Below the pieces are notes generated by a model. It searched no databases. It was not told the DNA's origin and worked only from the letters and a program-made list of their open reading frames with translations. Below, piece after piece: positions 1 to 8,639 of a stretch of DNA of 64,000 bases; within the stretch, counting starts at the first letter, position 1; every line of letters begins with the position of its first letter. Made by a program: the position numbers and the translations under genes. Origin of the DNA: a virus; the IMG/VR virus record IMGVR_UViG_3300042905_003268, positions 39,780 to 103,779 of that record. One strand, 5' to 3'.

Positions 1-363
1 TAGTGTATCTGCTGTTATTATTTCAAGGAACTGCGGCGCTTTCTTAGCAAGGTATTCGCCGTGGCGAGTCCAGCCATGATTCCCATCGTGAAAATGACAA
101 TCAGCATTGGGGACGATCTTTCTGATATCTTTAAGGAACTGCTTTGTCTCACGGACTCCTCCATCATCTATAGAAATTGACATTTCTAGTGGCTTATCTG
201 CTGCCCACCTACTAGTGGAATCTGCATCGTCAATGTCACCAAGCAGATCTACTGCGTCTGGCTTAAACCACTTCATAACTTTAAGAAATAGGTCTACCTT
301 ACGCGGGTCGTGCCTAGGGAAGTGAACGTCTGAAACCATCATCCACTTTAGGTCGTTATTCAT
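1..363 (-). CDS. Metallophosphoesterase (C-terminus cut by window edge)
   Basis: The minus frame is open from an ATG at 363 to the window edge (121 codons seen). It shows calcineurin-like metallophosphoesterase motifs in order: D-x-H (VSDVHFP, residues 10-16), G-D-x-x-D (LLGDIDDAD, about 47-55) and G-N-H (DGNHGW, about 99-104). These residues bind the two catalytic metals in this family. The substrate cannot be told; phage members are usually linked to nucleic acid or nucleotide phosphoester cleavage. The gene lies downstream of the HNH gene at 375-635, 11 bases apart, in the same direction. The C-terminal part lies outside the window. Confidence 0.85.
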   Translation of the reverse strand, partial: MNNDLKWMMVSDVHFPRHDPRKVDLFLKVMKWFKPDAVDLLGDIDDADSTSRWAADKPLEMSISIDDGGVRETKQFLKDIRKIVPNADCHFHDGNHGWTRHGEYLAKKAPQFLEIITADTL

Positions 364-374
364 AAAATTCCTAT

Positions 375-635
375 CTATTTATGCGCTTTCATATGTTGAG
401 CGCGGGTACATACGAAAAGATTATACTCCTCGTTGCATTGTTTGTCACCATTAATGTGATGTACGGTTTCCCAGTCTTTTAATATTCTACAATATTTTTT
501 TTCCATGACCAGTCTATGCTCATAGTACCAGCCGCCTCCGAAGCACTTGGGATGCTCTGGAACCCATATTAATACATACCCATCTCGTATTATTTTTTTC
601 TTTTTATTCCATAAGGCAATAGGATTATATTTCAT
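375..635 (-). CDS. HNH endonuclease
   Basis: This 86-residue protein has an HNH nuclease core near its C-terminus: EHRLVME, then VHHINGDKQCNEEYNL, then an RAQHMKAH end. The paired histidines and Asn are the expected metal and catalytic residues. I start it at ATG 635, which overlaps the stop of the upstream gene (TAATG), and not at the ORF's earlier ATG at 662. A free-standing small HNH gene at the edge of the structural block may be a homing-type mobile endonuclease or, less likely, a packaging-associated nuclease. No terminase lies beside it in this window. Confidence 0.75.
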   Translation of the reverse strand: MKYNPIALWNKKKKIIRDGYVLIWVPEHPKCFGGGWYYEHRLVMEKKYCRILKDWETVHHINGDKQCNEEYNLFVCTRAQHMKAHK

Positions 636-1024
636 TAATCCGTTTCGCCCATTGCAATGCAATGAACTCTAGTTGATGGGGCAGAATTAATTATCTTAAA
701 CTTTACTCTGTCCTTAGTTAATTCTATTATATAAACATATGGATTTTTATCAGTAGACTGAGACATATTTTCTGCAGTTAAAACTACTGCTGGTGGATTT
801 TTATAATTAGATCCGAATGAAAATTCTAATTTATCATTCTTATTAAATAGTTTTCTATCAGCAAAAAACGCCAGATTCTCTAAATCTTTGAATGAACCCT
901 GAATGGAACTAAAAGATTTTTTTAATTTAGTCAACTGTTCCTCAACAGAATTTATCTTTTCAGATAAATCTTTGAGCATCTTATAGTCTATTCTTGCGTA
1001 TGCTTCATTAATGTCTACTGTCAT
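635..1024 (-). CDS. Coiled-coil protein with possible H-type-lectin-like C-terminal domain
   Basis: This protein has 129 residues. Residues about 10-50 form an amphipathic helix rich in K, E and L (LSEKINSVEEQLTKLKK), likely a coiled-coil trimer stem. The C-terminal half (FSFGSNYKNPPAVVLTAEN... then VYIIELTKDRVKFKIINS) has the strand pattern and the 'F...Y..PP.V' entry seen in H-type lectin domains of phage fibres. It sits in an overlapping chain of small genes after the appendage genes. I infer a minor tail or fibre component that binds sugar; the lectin assignment is by eye only. Confidence 0.5.
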   Translation of the reverse strand: MTVDINEAYARIDYKMLKDLSEKINSVEEQLTKLKKSFSSIQGSFKDLENLAFFADRKLFNKNDKLEFSFGSNYKNPPAVVLTAENMSQSTDKNPYVYIIELTKDRVKFKIINSAPSTRVHCIAMGETD

Positions 1025-1026
1025 TT

Positions 1027-1188
1027 TTATTCAGATTCTTTCATCAATTCTTTAATCTTTTCATCTCGTAATGATATTTCTTCTGTCGCCTGTGCTTTTA
1101 ACATAGCCATCTGAATTTCGTAATTAGATGTAATTTGACCAATTCTATTCTGTAGTTCTTGTACTACTAATTCTATTGTACTGGACAT
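1027..1188 (-). CDS. Small coiled-coil protein, unknown function (53 aa)
   Basis: A short gene with ATG at 1188 overlapping the upstream stop (TAATG) and ending two bases before the next start at 1024. The product is one charged helix with repeated hydrophobic spacing (IELVVQELQNRIGQI ... EEISLRDEKIKELMKE), so it probably forms a coiled coil. No domain is recognised. Translational coupling on both sides is the main reason to accept it as real. It may pair with the coiled-coil proteins encoded on either side. Confidence 0.6.
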   Translation of the reverse strand: MSSTIELVVQELQNRIGQITSNYEIQMAMLKAQATEEISLRDEKIKELMKESE

Positions 1189-1436
1189 TAAACTACCTCT
1201 TCTATTTCTGGATACTCTAATAATAATTCTTGCAACCTAGAAATTAATATTTCTTCTTTTATATCATACTTTGCTAATTCTGCTTCACAAGATAGAATTA
1301 TTAACGAATTTGGATCGGGAAGTCCCTGCTCTTGTAAAATACTCAAATCGGCTATATACCTATTATATTGAACATTTTTTATTTGAGACCTTACGATTTG
1401 TTTTTTTTCTTCTCCTGATAATTCACTATAAGACAT
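1188..1436 (-). CDS. Hypothetical protein (82 aa)
   Basis: I place the start at ATG 1436 because GGAGGAACA stands just upstream; the longer ORF from 1451 would put the ribosome binding site inside the gene. The product begins MSYSELSGEEKKQIVRSQIK, is helical and acidic at its end, and resembles small phage proteins of unknown role. It opens the overlapping chain of four small genes (1436 to 375) that follows the 2OG oxygenase gene. Confidence 0.6.
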   Translation of the reverse strand: MSYSELSGEEKKQIVRSQIKNVQYNRYIADLSILQEQGLPDPNSLIILSCEAELAKYDIKEEILISRLQELLLEYPEIEEVV

Positions 1437-1466
1437 TGTTCCTCCATTCACTATTATACATCATAC

Positions 1467-2021
1467 TTATTCATTTACCGGACAATCATTTAACCATCCA
1501 ACTATAACATATTTTTTACCTTCAGTAACGGGGAGGGCAGCATGATTGTAAATAAAGTTTGATGGGAAAATAACCAATTTTGGAGTCTTCGGCTTTACGT
1601 TTAGGTCAAAGAACTGGAAGTAGGTTTCTCCTCCAGAGTACTCACCTGGGTTTAAATATACTAAAATAGATATTGTTCTATAAAAAACATAATCACTATC
1701 AGAGTGTGGGAGGTACTGTCCTCCCTTAGAATATTTTAATATTCCTAAATCTACATTTTTTGTATAACTTGTTATGTATTTTTCACAGTAGTCGTCTATG
1801 CATTGATAAATATATAATTTTATTTTTTCTACAACATCGCTACTTTGGTCTAATAAATAATTTTTACTGGATCTAATAGATGTATTTATTTGATCTACCC
1901 CAACTCCAGAATTAACCCAACTATATATGTCGCTATTTATAATTTGATTATTTATCTCGTTGCATAGATTTTCTGGAAAATCATATTCTCTAATTCCTAA
2001 GGATAATTCTTTAGAATTCAT
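1467..2021 (-). CDS. 2-oxoglutarate/Fe(II) dioxygenase, prolyl-4-hydroxylase type
   Basis: This 184-residue protein carries the iron-binding facial triad H106-x-D108 (LPHSDSDY) and distal H160 (YNHAALPV), with K170 at the position that usually binds the 2-oxoglutarate carboxylate. Between them is the family strand block LVYLNPGEYSGGETYF. Enzymes of this fold hydroxylate proline or other residues using oxygen and 2-oxoglutarate. The target is unknown here. It lies two genes from the proline-rich appendage protein at 2631-5429, which makes virion proline a plausible substrate. It is one of eight such genes in the window. Confidence 0.88.
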   Translation of the reverse strand: MNSKELSLGIREYDFPENLCNEINNQIINSDIYSWVNSGVGVDQINTSIRSSKNYLLDQSSDVVEKIKLYIYQCIDDYCEKYITSYTKNVDLGILKYSKGGQYLPHSDSDYVFYRTISILVYLNPGEYSGGETYFQFFDLNVKPKTPKLVIFPSNFIYNHAALPVTEGKKYVIVGWLNDCPVNE

Positions 2022-2068
2022 ACTGACTCCGTACTATAATGGTTTTATTATACTAGATTGGATTATAA
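2022..2068. promoter_or_regulatory. Divergent promoter region between two 2OG oxygenase genes
   Basis: This 47-base AT-rich gap separates the minus gene ending at 2021 from the plus gene starting at 2069. On the minus strand a TATAAT-like box (within AGTATAATAAAACC) precedes a GGAG ribosome binding site. On the plus strand TATACT lies about 13 bases before the ATG. No -35 box is convincing on either side. Confidence 0.4.
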
Positions 2069-2641
2069 ATGCCTCACGAAAATAAAAGTTTTTATATGGT
2101 TAAAAATGCCATTCCTGCAGAAATGTCAAAACTTATTTACCAGTATGCCATTTTTGATCAAATAAAAACTGGTAGAGTGGGGGATCATCAAGTTCCTACG
2201 GCTCATGGTAAGTATGCAGATCCCCTAATGGAGTCTTTGCTTTTACTTGTTCAGCCTATTATTGAAAAAACAACAGGTCTTTCTCTATATCCAACATATG
2301 CTTATTATAGAATATATAGAAGAGGAGATATTCTAAAGCCACATTATGATCGTCCGTCCTGTGAAATATCTGCAAGTTTATGTATCGGACATAATTACGA
2401 AAATTATGAATGGCCCCTATTTGTTGATGACTCCAAAATAATATTAGAGCCTACAGATCTAGCAATTTATAAAGGTTTGGATTCGTTGCATTGGCGAGAT
2501 GAATTTTTAGGACCGCATAATGCTGTTCAAGTTCAAGCCTTTTTGCATTATGTGGACGAAAATGGTCCCTACCAGGAATACAAATACGATGGTCGTCCTG
2601 CGGTGGGATTTCCATCATCATCTAAAAGAATTATTGACTAA
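2069..2641 (+). CDS. 2OG-Fe(II) oxygenase-like protein, lone plus-strand gene
   Basis: This 190-residue protein has an HxD site at H92/D94 (KPHYDRPS) and a distal histidine at H141 (DSLHWRDE), inside the usual strand pattern. The YEGGEL block of its neighbours is replaced by a different segment ([11 protein letters not shown]), so it belongs to a separate subfamily. It is the only coding gene on the plus strand between 1 and 54000. Its 3' end overlaps that of the convergent gene 2631-5429 by 11 bases. The orientation suggests separate regulation or recent insertion. A catalytic role is likely, its substrate unknown. Confidence 0.75.
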   Translation: MPHENKSFYMVKNAIPAEMSKLIYQYAIFDQIKTGRVGDHQVPTAHGKYADPLMESLLLLVQPIIEKTTGLSLYPTYAYYRIYRRGDILKPHYDRPSCEISASLCIGHNYENYEWPLFVDDSKIILEPTDLAIYKGLDSLHWRDEFLGPHNAVQVQAFLHYVDENGPYQEYKYDGRPAVGFPSSSKRIID

Positions 2642-5429
2642 GCCATTCTTTTCTATTGTATACGAGAGCATTTTGTGTAAAGAATATATCGTACGGTTCG
2701 CAATCAACAACATATACGATTTCTTCTATGTCTGTAGCAATTTCTACTGAATCTATTTGTCTCCACCCCATTAAATTATAATCAAATATCTTATATGTTG
2801 TATCTAAAAATACTGACTGAGTAAACGAGTACACCCCGTCCTTTTCAACCAAAATATTATGATTATCGGTAAACCATTCATTGTTTATTTTAACCATAGT
2901 GCCAGTAACTCGTCTTGCATAAATATTAGTTACTTCTGTTGTTGTGTATCCATTATTTGTGAAGGTTTCAGAACTCCAATTATCTACATCGAAAGTCTCT
3001 CCTGCTAATGGCACTTCAGAAATATCTAAGGACACAAGCATATCTCCTATAGACAAGTACTTTACTTCAACATATCCATAGTCTCTAGTAAGAACTTTTG
3101 TATCTGGTCCAAGGCTAGTTGCTGGTGGTGGTTTTGGTGCTGGTGTAGGCGTTGGTGTAGGCGTGGGTGTAGGCGTGGGTGTGGGTGTAGGCGTGGGTGT
3201 GGGTGTGGGTGTGGGTGTAGGCGTGGGTGTAGGCGTGGGTGTGGGTGTAGGCGTGGGTGTGGGTGTTGGTGTTGGTGTTGGGGCGGGACTTGGTGTTGTG
3301 AATGATGTGCTAGACGTTGAACTACCTCCTGCACCAGTTGCCGTTAGAGTTGCAGTATAAGAAGTTCCCGTGGAAAGGTCACTATCGAATCCTACCCCAA
3401 CAGAAAGACTGGTTGATGTTGTTGAATAACTAGTACTTCCTCCAAATGGGTTAGATATTACAATAGAATAAGAACTTGCATTAGTAGCAGACCATGACAG
3501 AGTAGCAGTTGTTGTTGTTGAGGAAGCACTAAAAGAAAAAATAGTGGGTGGAGGTGGTGGAGGACTTGTGGTTGTAAATGAAACGCCGTTTGAATTAGTC
3601 ACTTGCATTGTGTCACCAGCATAATTTATCGCTGCAACCTGAGCGTAGTAATTCCGTCCTGGTTCTAAACCTGTTGCAGTATATGGACTAGAAACATTAG
3701 AATATGTAAAGTCGAACTCTCCAATTACGTCTGTCACAAAAAGGGTGTACTCCGTGGCATAGGAGGAGTTGGTCCAACTAAATTTTGCAGAGTTTTGTCC
3801 TACATCACTTACAGATAGACTAAATGCTCCTGGATTTGGGGGATATGTATTTGCCGTAACGGATGCTGAATATGGACCAGTTCCAGTAGGATTAACTCCT
3901 GCTACTCTAAAGTAGTATAAAGTTCCCGCCGATAATCCTGTAACTGTAAAATTAGAACTAGAAGTTCCATTTACTGTAGTCCATGTTGAATTGTCAGTAC
4001 TGTATTGTATACGATAATACGGAGATGATAAATTAAATCCATATATCTCATTCCAAACTAAATACACCTGACTCTGACTTAATGTGTATGCTTGCAGTCC
4101 TGTCGGCGCTGGGGGAGGTGAAATTAGTGTAGTAAAACTTACAAGATTAGAGTTAGTAACATCTACTTCATTGACAGCCGCTACCTGTACATCATATGAA
4201 ACTCCTGGAGATAGTCCTGTTAAAGTATAGAAGGTTGATGTAATATTACTTACGGACTCACCATTTCCAAACTGGTCGGTATAAAATACAACATAATAAC
4301 TAGCATTACTTGATGCCGTCCAAGTTAAATTAACGCTATTCTGACCAACACTATTATATGAAAGTGTAAATGGCCCAGGAGAACTAAAAATAATTCCGGG
4401 CGAATTAGCAAAAGCATAGGCCCAGTCAGAAAATGTTGAATCAACCAAAAGCCTAGCGCCTACTCTGCATGTAACATAATATCCTATATCAGAATTTGAT
4501 AAAGTATAACTTGAAAAAAATGCTCCTGGTATCTCTGACCATGTAGAATTATTTAAACTTCTTACCCATTGATATGCATAAAACAATGTTCCAGTACCAG
4601 TCCATGTGCCATTACTATTTACCTGTTGAGTAGATCCTACAATTCTAAAGCCCGTAGTAGTTGGAAGAACAGTATTTACTGGTGCTGGAGGTGGGTCTGT
4701 TGTAAATGGCGTTCCTGTAAGAGATGCCGTATTTCCAGTAGAAGATTTTATTATTATCTGTGGAGTATATTCTGTACTCGGATCTAAGTTTGAAAAACTA
4801 TAAGATCTAGCAGAAGTACTAGATATTTCTCCACTATTTACCTGACCAGTTCCATCTCCAAAGGGGTAGTACAGGATTATTCTATATGTAGATTGATTTG
4901 TAGATTGCCATGAAAGTGTGGCGGAATTAAAAGTCTTTGATACTAAAACAAAATTAGAAACTGTAGGAATAATAGGTATGGAAACATTTTCACTATCCTG
5001 AGCCATTGTATCTGTTTCTGAATAAACTCTTAAAGTAAAAACATAATTACCTGGAGAAATATTATTTGTAATTGTATATGTCTTTAATTGAGTATATACT
5101 TCTGTTGTTGTAAATACCTGAGATGGATTATCTGTCCTGTAATAAGATATTACTATATATTCTTGATATTCTGAATCCCAATTTAAAGTAACAGACGATG
5201 GTGTTGTAGAATAATCTGTTATAGATACTGTTGGAGTTAAGGTTCCAAAAAACACCGTCCATCCTGTCATTGTGCCGAATGATGGTTCATATACCCACCC
5301 AACATCAACAGATTTCCAAGATAGGTTAGTACCATCACCCACCCATACTGCACTTACTAATTTATTTCCTGAGTCTCCCCAGGCTGGGCTAGCATTTGTA
5401 CTATCATATAGTCTTATTTGCTTTGGCAT
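2631..5429 (-). CDS. Large fibronectin-III appendage protein with PT repeat and C-terminal Hint domain
   Basis: This 932-residue virion appendage protein starts [20 protein letters not shown]. Residues about 60-730 hold a series of fibronectin type III-like repeats (recurring [27 protein letters not shown]) plus one phage Ig-like repeat (Y.YQWVRS, about 255-345). About residues 715-763 are an almost pure Pro-Thr repeat encoded by hexamer-rich DNA. The last ~160 residues form an intein-like Hint domain: S772-L-G-P-D-T-K-V-L-T opens it, TDNH is the block-B histidine and V-Y-N925 closes it. The usual Cys1 is Ser and the His before the final Asn is Tyr. It lies between a tail protein gene and two 2OG oxygenase genes. 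Confidence 0.8.
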   Translation of the reverse strand: MPKQIRLYDSTNASPAWGDSGNKLVSAVWVGDGTNLSWKSVDVGWVYEPSFGTMTGWTVFFGTLTPTVSITDYSTTPSSVTLNWDSEYQEYIVISYYRTDNPSQVFTTTEVYTQLKTYTITNNISPGNYVFTLRVYSETDTMAQDSENVSIPIIPTVSNFVLVSKTFNSATLSWQSTNQSTYRIILYYPFGDGTGQVNSGEISSTSARSYSFSNLDPSTEYTPQIIIKSSTGNTASLTGTPFTTDPPPAPVNTVLPTTTGFRIVGSTQQVNSNGTWTGTGTLFYAYQWVRSLNNSTWSEIPGAFFSSYTLSNSDIGYYVTCRVGARLLVDSTFSDWAYAFANSPGIIFSSPGPFTLSYNSVGQNSVNLTWTASSNASYYVVFYTDQFGNGESVSNITSTFYTLTGLSPGVSYDVQVAAVNEVDVTNSNLVSFTTLISPPPAPTGLQAYTLSQSQVYLVWNEIYGFNLSSPYYRIQYSTDNSTWTTVNGTSSSNFTVTGLSAGTLYYFRVAGVNPTGTGPYSASVTANTYPPNPGAFSLSVSDVGQNSAKFSWTNSSYATEYTLFVTDVIGEFDFTYSNVSSPYTATGLEPGRNYYAQVAAINYAGDTMQVTNSNGVSFTTTSPPPPPPTIFSFSASSTTTTATLSWSATNASSYSIVISNPFGGSTSYSTTSTSLSVGVGFDSDLSTGTSYTATLTATGAGGSSTSSTSFTTPSPAPTPTPTPTPTPTPTPTPTPTPTPTPTPTPTPTPTPTPTPTPTPTPTPAPKPPPATSLGPDTKVLTRDYGYVEVKYLSIGDMLVSLDISEVPLAGETFDVDNWSSETFTNNGYTTTEVTNIYARRVTGTMVKINNEWFTDNHNILVEKDGVYSFTQSVFLDTTYKIFDYNLMGWRQIDSVEIATDIEEIVYVVDCEPYDIFFTQNALVYNRKEWLSQ
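3141..3282 (-). repeat. Pro-Thr coding microsatellite
   Basis: About 23 copies of a 6-base unit (on the plus strand GGTGTG/GGTGTA/GGCGTG variants) encode the (PT)n run of the appendage protein. Units are multiples of three, so copy-number change keeps the frame. Codon variants (GGTGTA against GGCGTG) show that the array is not perfectly homogeneous and has evolved by duplication of larger blocks. Confidence 0.9.
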
Positions 5430-6742
5430 TACAAATACCTTAAGTGTATGTCTCCACGATTCGGAGTACCAGTCGGGCCGGAAGCACTAAATGTAATCTT
5501 ATTTCCATCGGATGGAGAGTTAATTCCGTTCTTATACCTGTTTCTTATAGTTGCAGGAGTTTCAACAGTTTCACCATCAATTGTAAATGATCCACCATTA
5601 TTGGTATCTATATTTACATCTTTTGATCTTAAAATAATGTTTCCCTGGGCACCAGCATCTATTAAAATTTTACCATCATTTCCCCCAAGAGCGCCTAAGG
5701 ATCTAACCACAAAGTACTGGGGGAAATTAGATGAAGTCGGTTCCCATCCAACAGTAGCCCTTTGGTAATCTGTTTGATCTACCCATCTTATTTTTGCAGG
5801 ATCTCCTCCACTTACTGCCTCTAATACAATATCTTTTCCATCCGTAGAAAGTAAAGAATAGGTCAAGGGGGCGCTTTCGGGCCAACCTGGAAGAACTTTT
5901 ACAGTTGCGGCCCCACCCTCAACAATAAGTCCAGTACTAGTTACTGTGCCCTTTATTGTTAATGATGTACTATCCCAATAAAATTTATCCTTTAATGAAA
6001 GTTTTCCAGTCGAATCGACATAGAATGCTGTTTGAATATCACGATATCCACTACCTATTTCTCCTGTTGGGTTAACTCTCGTTCCAACATAAATCTGACC
6101 GCGTGGGGATGAATCATTAGATTTAATAACTATTGGAACTAAAGTTCCTACACTAATTTGTTGATTAGCCTGCAGGGTTCCAGTTGTGATTTTATCTGCA
6201 CTTAGATCAGAAATATATGCATTAGCAAACATCGGAATGGCAGACGCCTGTGTAGTAGGTGAGGCAGAAGATCTTTGCCCACTCATATCTACTGCTATAA
6301 CATAGAACCATCTACTGGCTGTTTCTCCTGGAGCATTTACTGAAAGAGTCCCTTCTGAATATGCTCCTAATCCTGGCCTAGTAGCCTTGACAGTACCTAT
6401 TTGAGTACCACCAGAATTAGAATCGGTGGTGCTTACATATACTTCAAAGTAGTCTATGTCTGCTTCTAGGTTTCCTCCGCCGTTTTTTGTTGCATCATGC
6501 CTAAATCTAACAGTTTGAGGACCCATTGCTGATGCATTTCTAGAAGACTGTGTTGAAAGATCTGGAACAAATATCGTGGGCGCGGAGGGCTGAGATGGAG
6601 GATCTGTATCTCCTTTAACCTTTAATTTAAATAATTTAGACCAGTTACTATATGACCCATCTCTATATAATGCTCTTACTCTTATAGAATGATTGGAGTT
6701 AGGTTGTAACCCATCAATATTAAAAATTTTTTCCGTGGTCAT
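5429..6742 (-). CDS. Tail tip/fibre protein with fibronectin-III domain
   Basis: This 437-residue protein starts at an ATG overlapping the previous stop (GTATGA). Residues 1-45 look like the second half of an fn3 domain ([24 protein letters not shown]), followed by another fn3-like unit to about 165. The segment [14 protein letters not shown] (about 170-185), followed by repeated strand motifs ([18 protein letters not shown]), is typical of central tail-tip or host-specificity proteins. It sits between the tail baseplate genes and the PT-repeat appendage. The beginning of its first fn3 domain seems to be missing, so an upstream partner or a truncation is possible. Confidence 0.65.
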   Translation of the reverse strand: MTTEKIFNIDGLQPNSNHSIRVRALYRDGSYSNWSKLFKLKVKGDTDPPSQPSAPTIFVPDLSTQSSRNASAMGPQTVRFRHDATKNGGGNLEADIDYFEVYVSTTDSNSGGTQIGTVKATRPGLGAYSEGTLSVNAPGETASRWFYVIAVDMSGQRSSASPTTQASAIPMFANAYISDLSADKITTGTLQANQQISVGTLVPIVIKSNDSSPRGQIYVGTRVNPTGEIGSGYRDIQTAFYVDSTGKLSLKDKFYWDSTSLTIKGTVTSTGLIVEGGAATVKVLPGWPESAPLTYSLLSTDGKDIVLEAVSGGDPAKIRWVDQTDYQRATVGWEPTSSNFPQYFVVRSLGALGGNDGKILIDAGAQGNIILRSKDVNIDTNNGGSFTIDGETVETPATIRNRYKNGINSPSDGNKITFSASGPTGTPNRGDIHLRYL

Positions 6743-7656
6743 ACAATTCTTACCCTATATTCTATATCTACTTCTATCCCAGGATTTTTCACGATATAGT
6801 CAGAAGAGGAGTTTCCTGATACAGATCCAATTAATGATCTACTTACTAAAGAAAATAAAGGATCTATCTCATCGGCATCATTAATTCTTATAGCGTCAAG
6901 GCTCGCTGCTGCGGTAGAACTTGTGGATGATGCTGAAATAATAATCTTTGATATAGTGTTATTAAAATTATTATTAGTAAGATTTCCTAATTGTGTTGTA
7001 AAAATTTTATAACCAGTAGTATTTGTTGGAAGAGTTACATTTATACTTTTAGATCCTGGAGAGGGCAACTGATCGTCCTGGAAGGTAATGGTGATGACTC
7101 TATTAGAGCCAGTAGCAGTAACATTATAAAGTATTGATAATGTATCTAAACTAGAATACCCAGATAAATCAACTGTAGAATTGGTTTGAGCATAGGCAGA
7201 AGCATTAGAAATATTTAAATTTCTTGATCCAACCCTAGATGTAGAAGAGAACAGGGAAGAAGATAGGATAGCACCATTTGAGTCTGCCCAAGTTTCATCA
7301 AAGTTAACTAAAACTCTATCATCAAATCCTTCTGAAGAAATATTTACTACAGATGAATATAACCCAATTTCATAAATTCTGCCATTGAATTCTGTAGGTA
7401 GCGTTCCACTAAGTATTAATTCATTATCCTCTACACTCTTTAAAAGAACTGGGACGCGAATTGATTCAAACTCTAGGGACCTGTCTGTTGCTGATGGAGC
7501 GGACGAATTGCTGGCTCCTATTGATAGCGCCCCAGCCCAGTCTGAGACTCCTCCAGCCATATATGTTCTAATAATATGCATACCATCATTAGTGATAATA
7601 TTTTTGCATTCCCCAACAAGTTTTTTATTATTATAAATAAAATATTTACCCTGCAT
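6739..7656 (-). CDS. Tail appendage/baseplate protein
   Basis: This 305-residue protein starts at ATG 7656 behind GAGGATTGATA; the ORF could be extended two codons through a TTG. The N-terminal part (GKYFIYNNKKLVGECKNIITNDGMHIIRTYMAGG, about 3-36) and the following IGASNSSAPSATD...EIGLYS segment resemble phage baseplate wedge/collar proteins that hold fibres. The middle (about 130-260) is a jelly-roll-like Ser/Thr-rich domain with DITF and DSIRI-type strands. It overlaps the next gene by four bases. Confidence 0.55.
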   Translation of the reverse strand: MQGKYFIYNNKKLVGECKNIITNDGMHIIRTYMAGGVSDWAGALSIGASNSSAPSATDRSLEFESIRVPVLLKSVEDNELILSGTLPTEFNGRIYEIGLYSSVVNISSEGFDDRVLVNFDETWADSNGAILSSSLFSSTSRVGSRNLNISNASAYAQTNSTVDLSGYSSLDTLSILYNVTATGSNRVITITFQDDQLPSPGSKSINVTLPTNTTGYKIFTTQLGNLTNNNFNNTISKIIISASSTSSTAAASLDAIRINDADEIDPLFSLVSRSLIGSVSGNSSSDYIVKNPGIEVDIEYRVRIV

Positions 7657-8047
7657 TATCAATCCTCGTTATCTGAACTTCTATACTAGACATTTCTTTA
7701 TTAGTACTAATTGCCTTTGCAGTAACATCTACTACATACTCTCCATCAGAAGATATGTATAAATTTCCATATGCAAAATCTTCATCATAATCAAATTCTC
7801 CAGAGTCATTTAAAAATTTTATAGATTCTATAGCCCCAGGATTTTTTGAACCATCTGGAGTAGGTATTAAGTCTTCTACATCAGGATCTACTTCAATTTC
7901 ATCTGAATCACTAGATATCTGATCTTTATCTAATAAAGATTCAATAGCGTCTTCTATTGAAGCATCTGTATACTGTCTCGCTTCTGCAAGAATTTGCTTT
8001 CTTAGTATTTCTAAATCTACTGGGTTTTTTCTTGTAAAATCACTCAT
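7646..8047 (-). CDS. Small tail-region protein, unknown function
   Basis: A 133-residue acidic protein with an N-terminal helix (DLEILRKQILAEARQYTDASIEDAIESLL) followed by an acidic linker (SDSDEIEVDPDVEDLIPTPDG) and a small C-terminal strand domain ending AISTNKEMSSIEVQITRID. No family is recognised. Its position between tail hub genes and appendage genes suggests a tail-tip linker or adaptor. Confidence 0.6.
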   Translation of the reverse strand: MSDFTRKNPVDLEILRKQILAEARQYTDASIEDAIESLLDKDQISSDSDEIEVDPDVEDLIPTPDGSKNPGAIESIKFLNDSGEFDYDEDFAYGNLYISSDGEYVVDVTAKAISTNKEMSSIEVQITRIDNAG

Positions 8048-8075
8048 ATGGCACCAATACTATTCTATCATTAAA

Positions 8076-8639
8076 TTATATATTTAGATCAAAAACTTTC
8101 TTTACTGGTTTTAAAATTATTTCCGTACTCAAGCCTTTATCAAATTTTTGTTTTATTGATGATACTATCCAGTATTGTGTTTCTGGGAATTCTACCTTAT
8201 ATGTTTTTATTTTAATTTTTGCTAGATCTCCTACCTGTATCAATGGGTTTGGGGAGATTTTTAAAGATAAATTTTTGTAGTACATATCATAGTATGCACT
8301 TATTATATACAGACAATAATTTGCAATTTCTTCATTTTGTATCCAAACTGATTCTACATCCAGTTGGGCGTCAAAGGAGCCAAGTTCAAGGTCTTCTGAA
8401 ACTTCATACGTTTCACCTTCAATAATTGTAGAACCCTTAACTATCAGACCTCCTCCAGATATGTTATTTGAAGATCCGGCACTTAAATAAATAGTCTGAT
8501 TGCTAGCATTTAATACTGCTATTCTAGCATCTTGAGGAGTTCCGGCAACTATACTAGTGGCTATAGCGTCCTCTGGAACTTCTACAATTTCTTCTATCAC
8601 AAGAATTTTATTGTATTTTTTATTTTTAGTTTTAGCCAT
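8076..8639 (-). CDS. Tail hub-associated protein
   Basis: This 187-residue protein starts at ATG 8639 directly at the end of the 1302-residue tail gene (1-base overlap). The C-terminal half (SLKISPNPLIQVGDLAKIKIKTYKVEFPETQYWIVSSIKQKFDKGLSTEIILKPV) has the features of the terminal domain of phage tail hub proteins, where a 'GD.v.v' turn and 'y.v..i...l..G.t..i.l' strands recur. I infer a split-off partner of the preceding tail protein. Confidence 0.55.
   Translation of the reverse strand: MAKTKNKKYNKILVIEEIVEVPEDAIATSIVAGTPQDARIAVLNASNQTIYLSAGSSNNISGGGLIVKGSTIIEGETYEVSEDLELGSFDAQLDVESVWIQNEEIANYCLYIISAYYDMYYKNLSLKISPNPLIQVGDLAKIKIKTYKVEFPETQYWIVSSIKQKFDKGLSTEIILKPVKKVFDLNI

Noticed and set aside
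3141-3282. Possible CRISPR-like or non-coding tandem array
   Set aside because: Units are six bases with no spacers and encode the PT run of a protein; no cas genes are seen.
3163-3360. Plus-strand frame encoding a GVGVGV run
   Set aside because: It is the shadow of the PT-repeat DNA of the minus-strand appendage gene; the repeat is low complexity in all frames.
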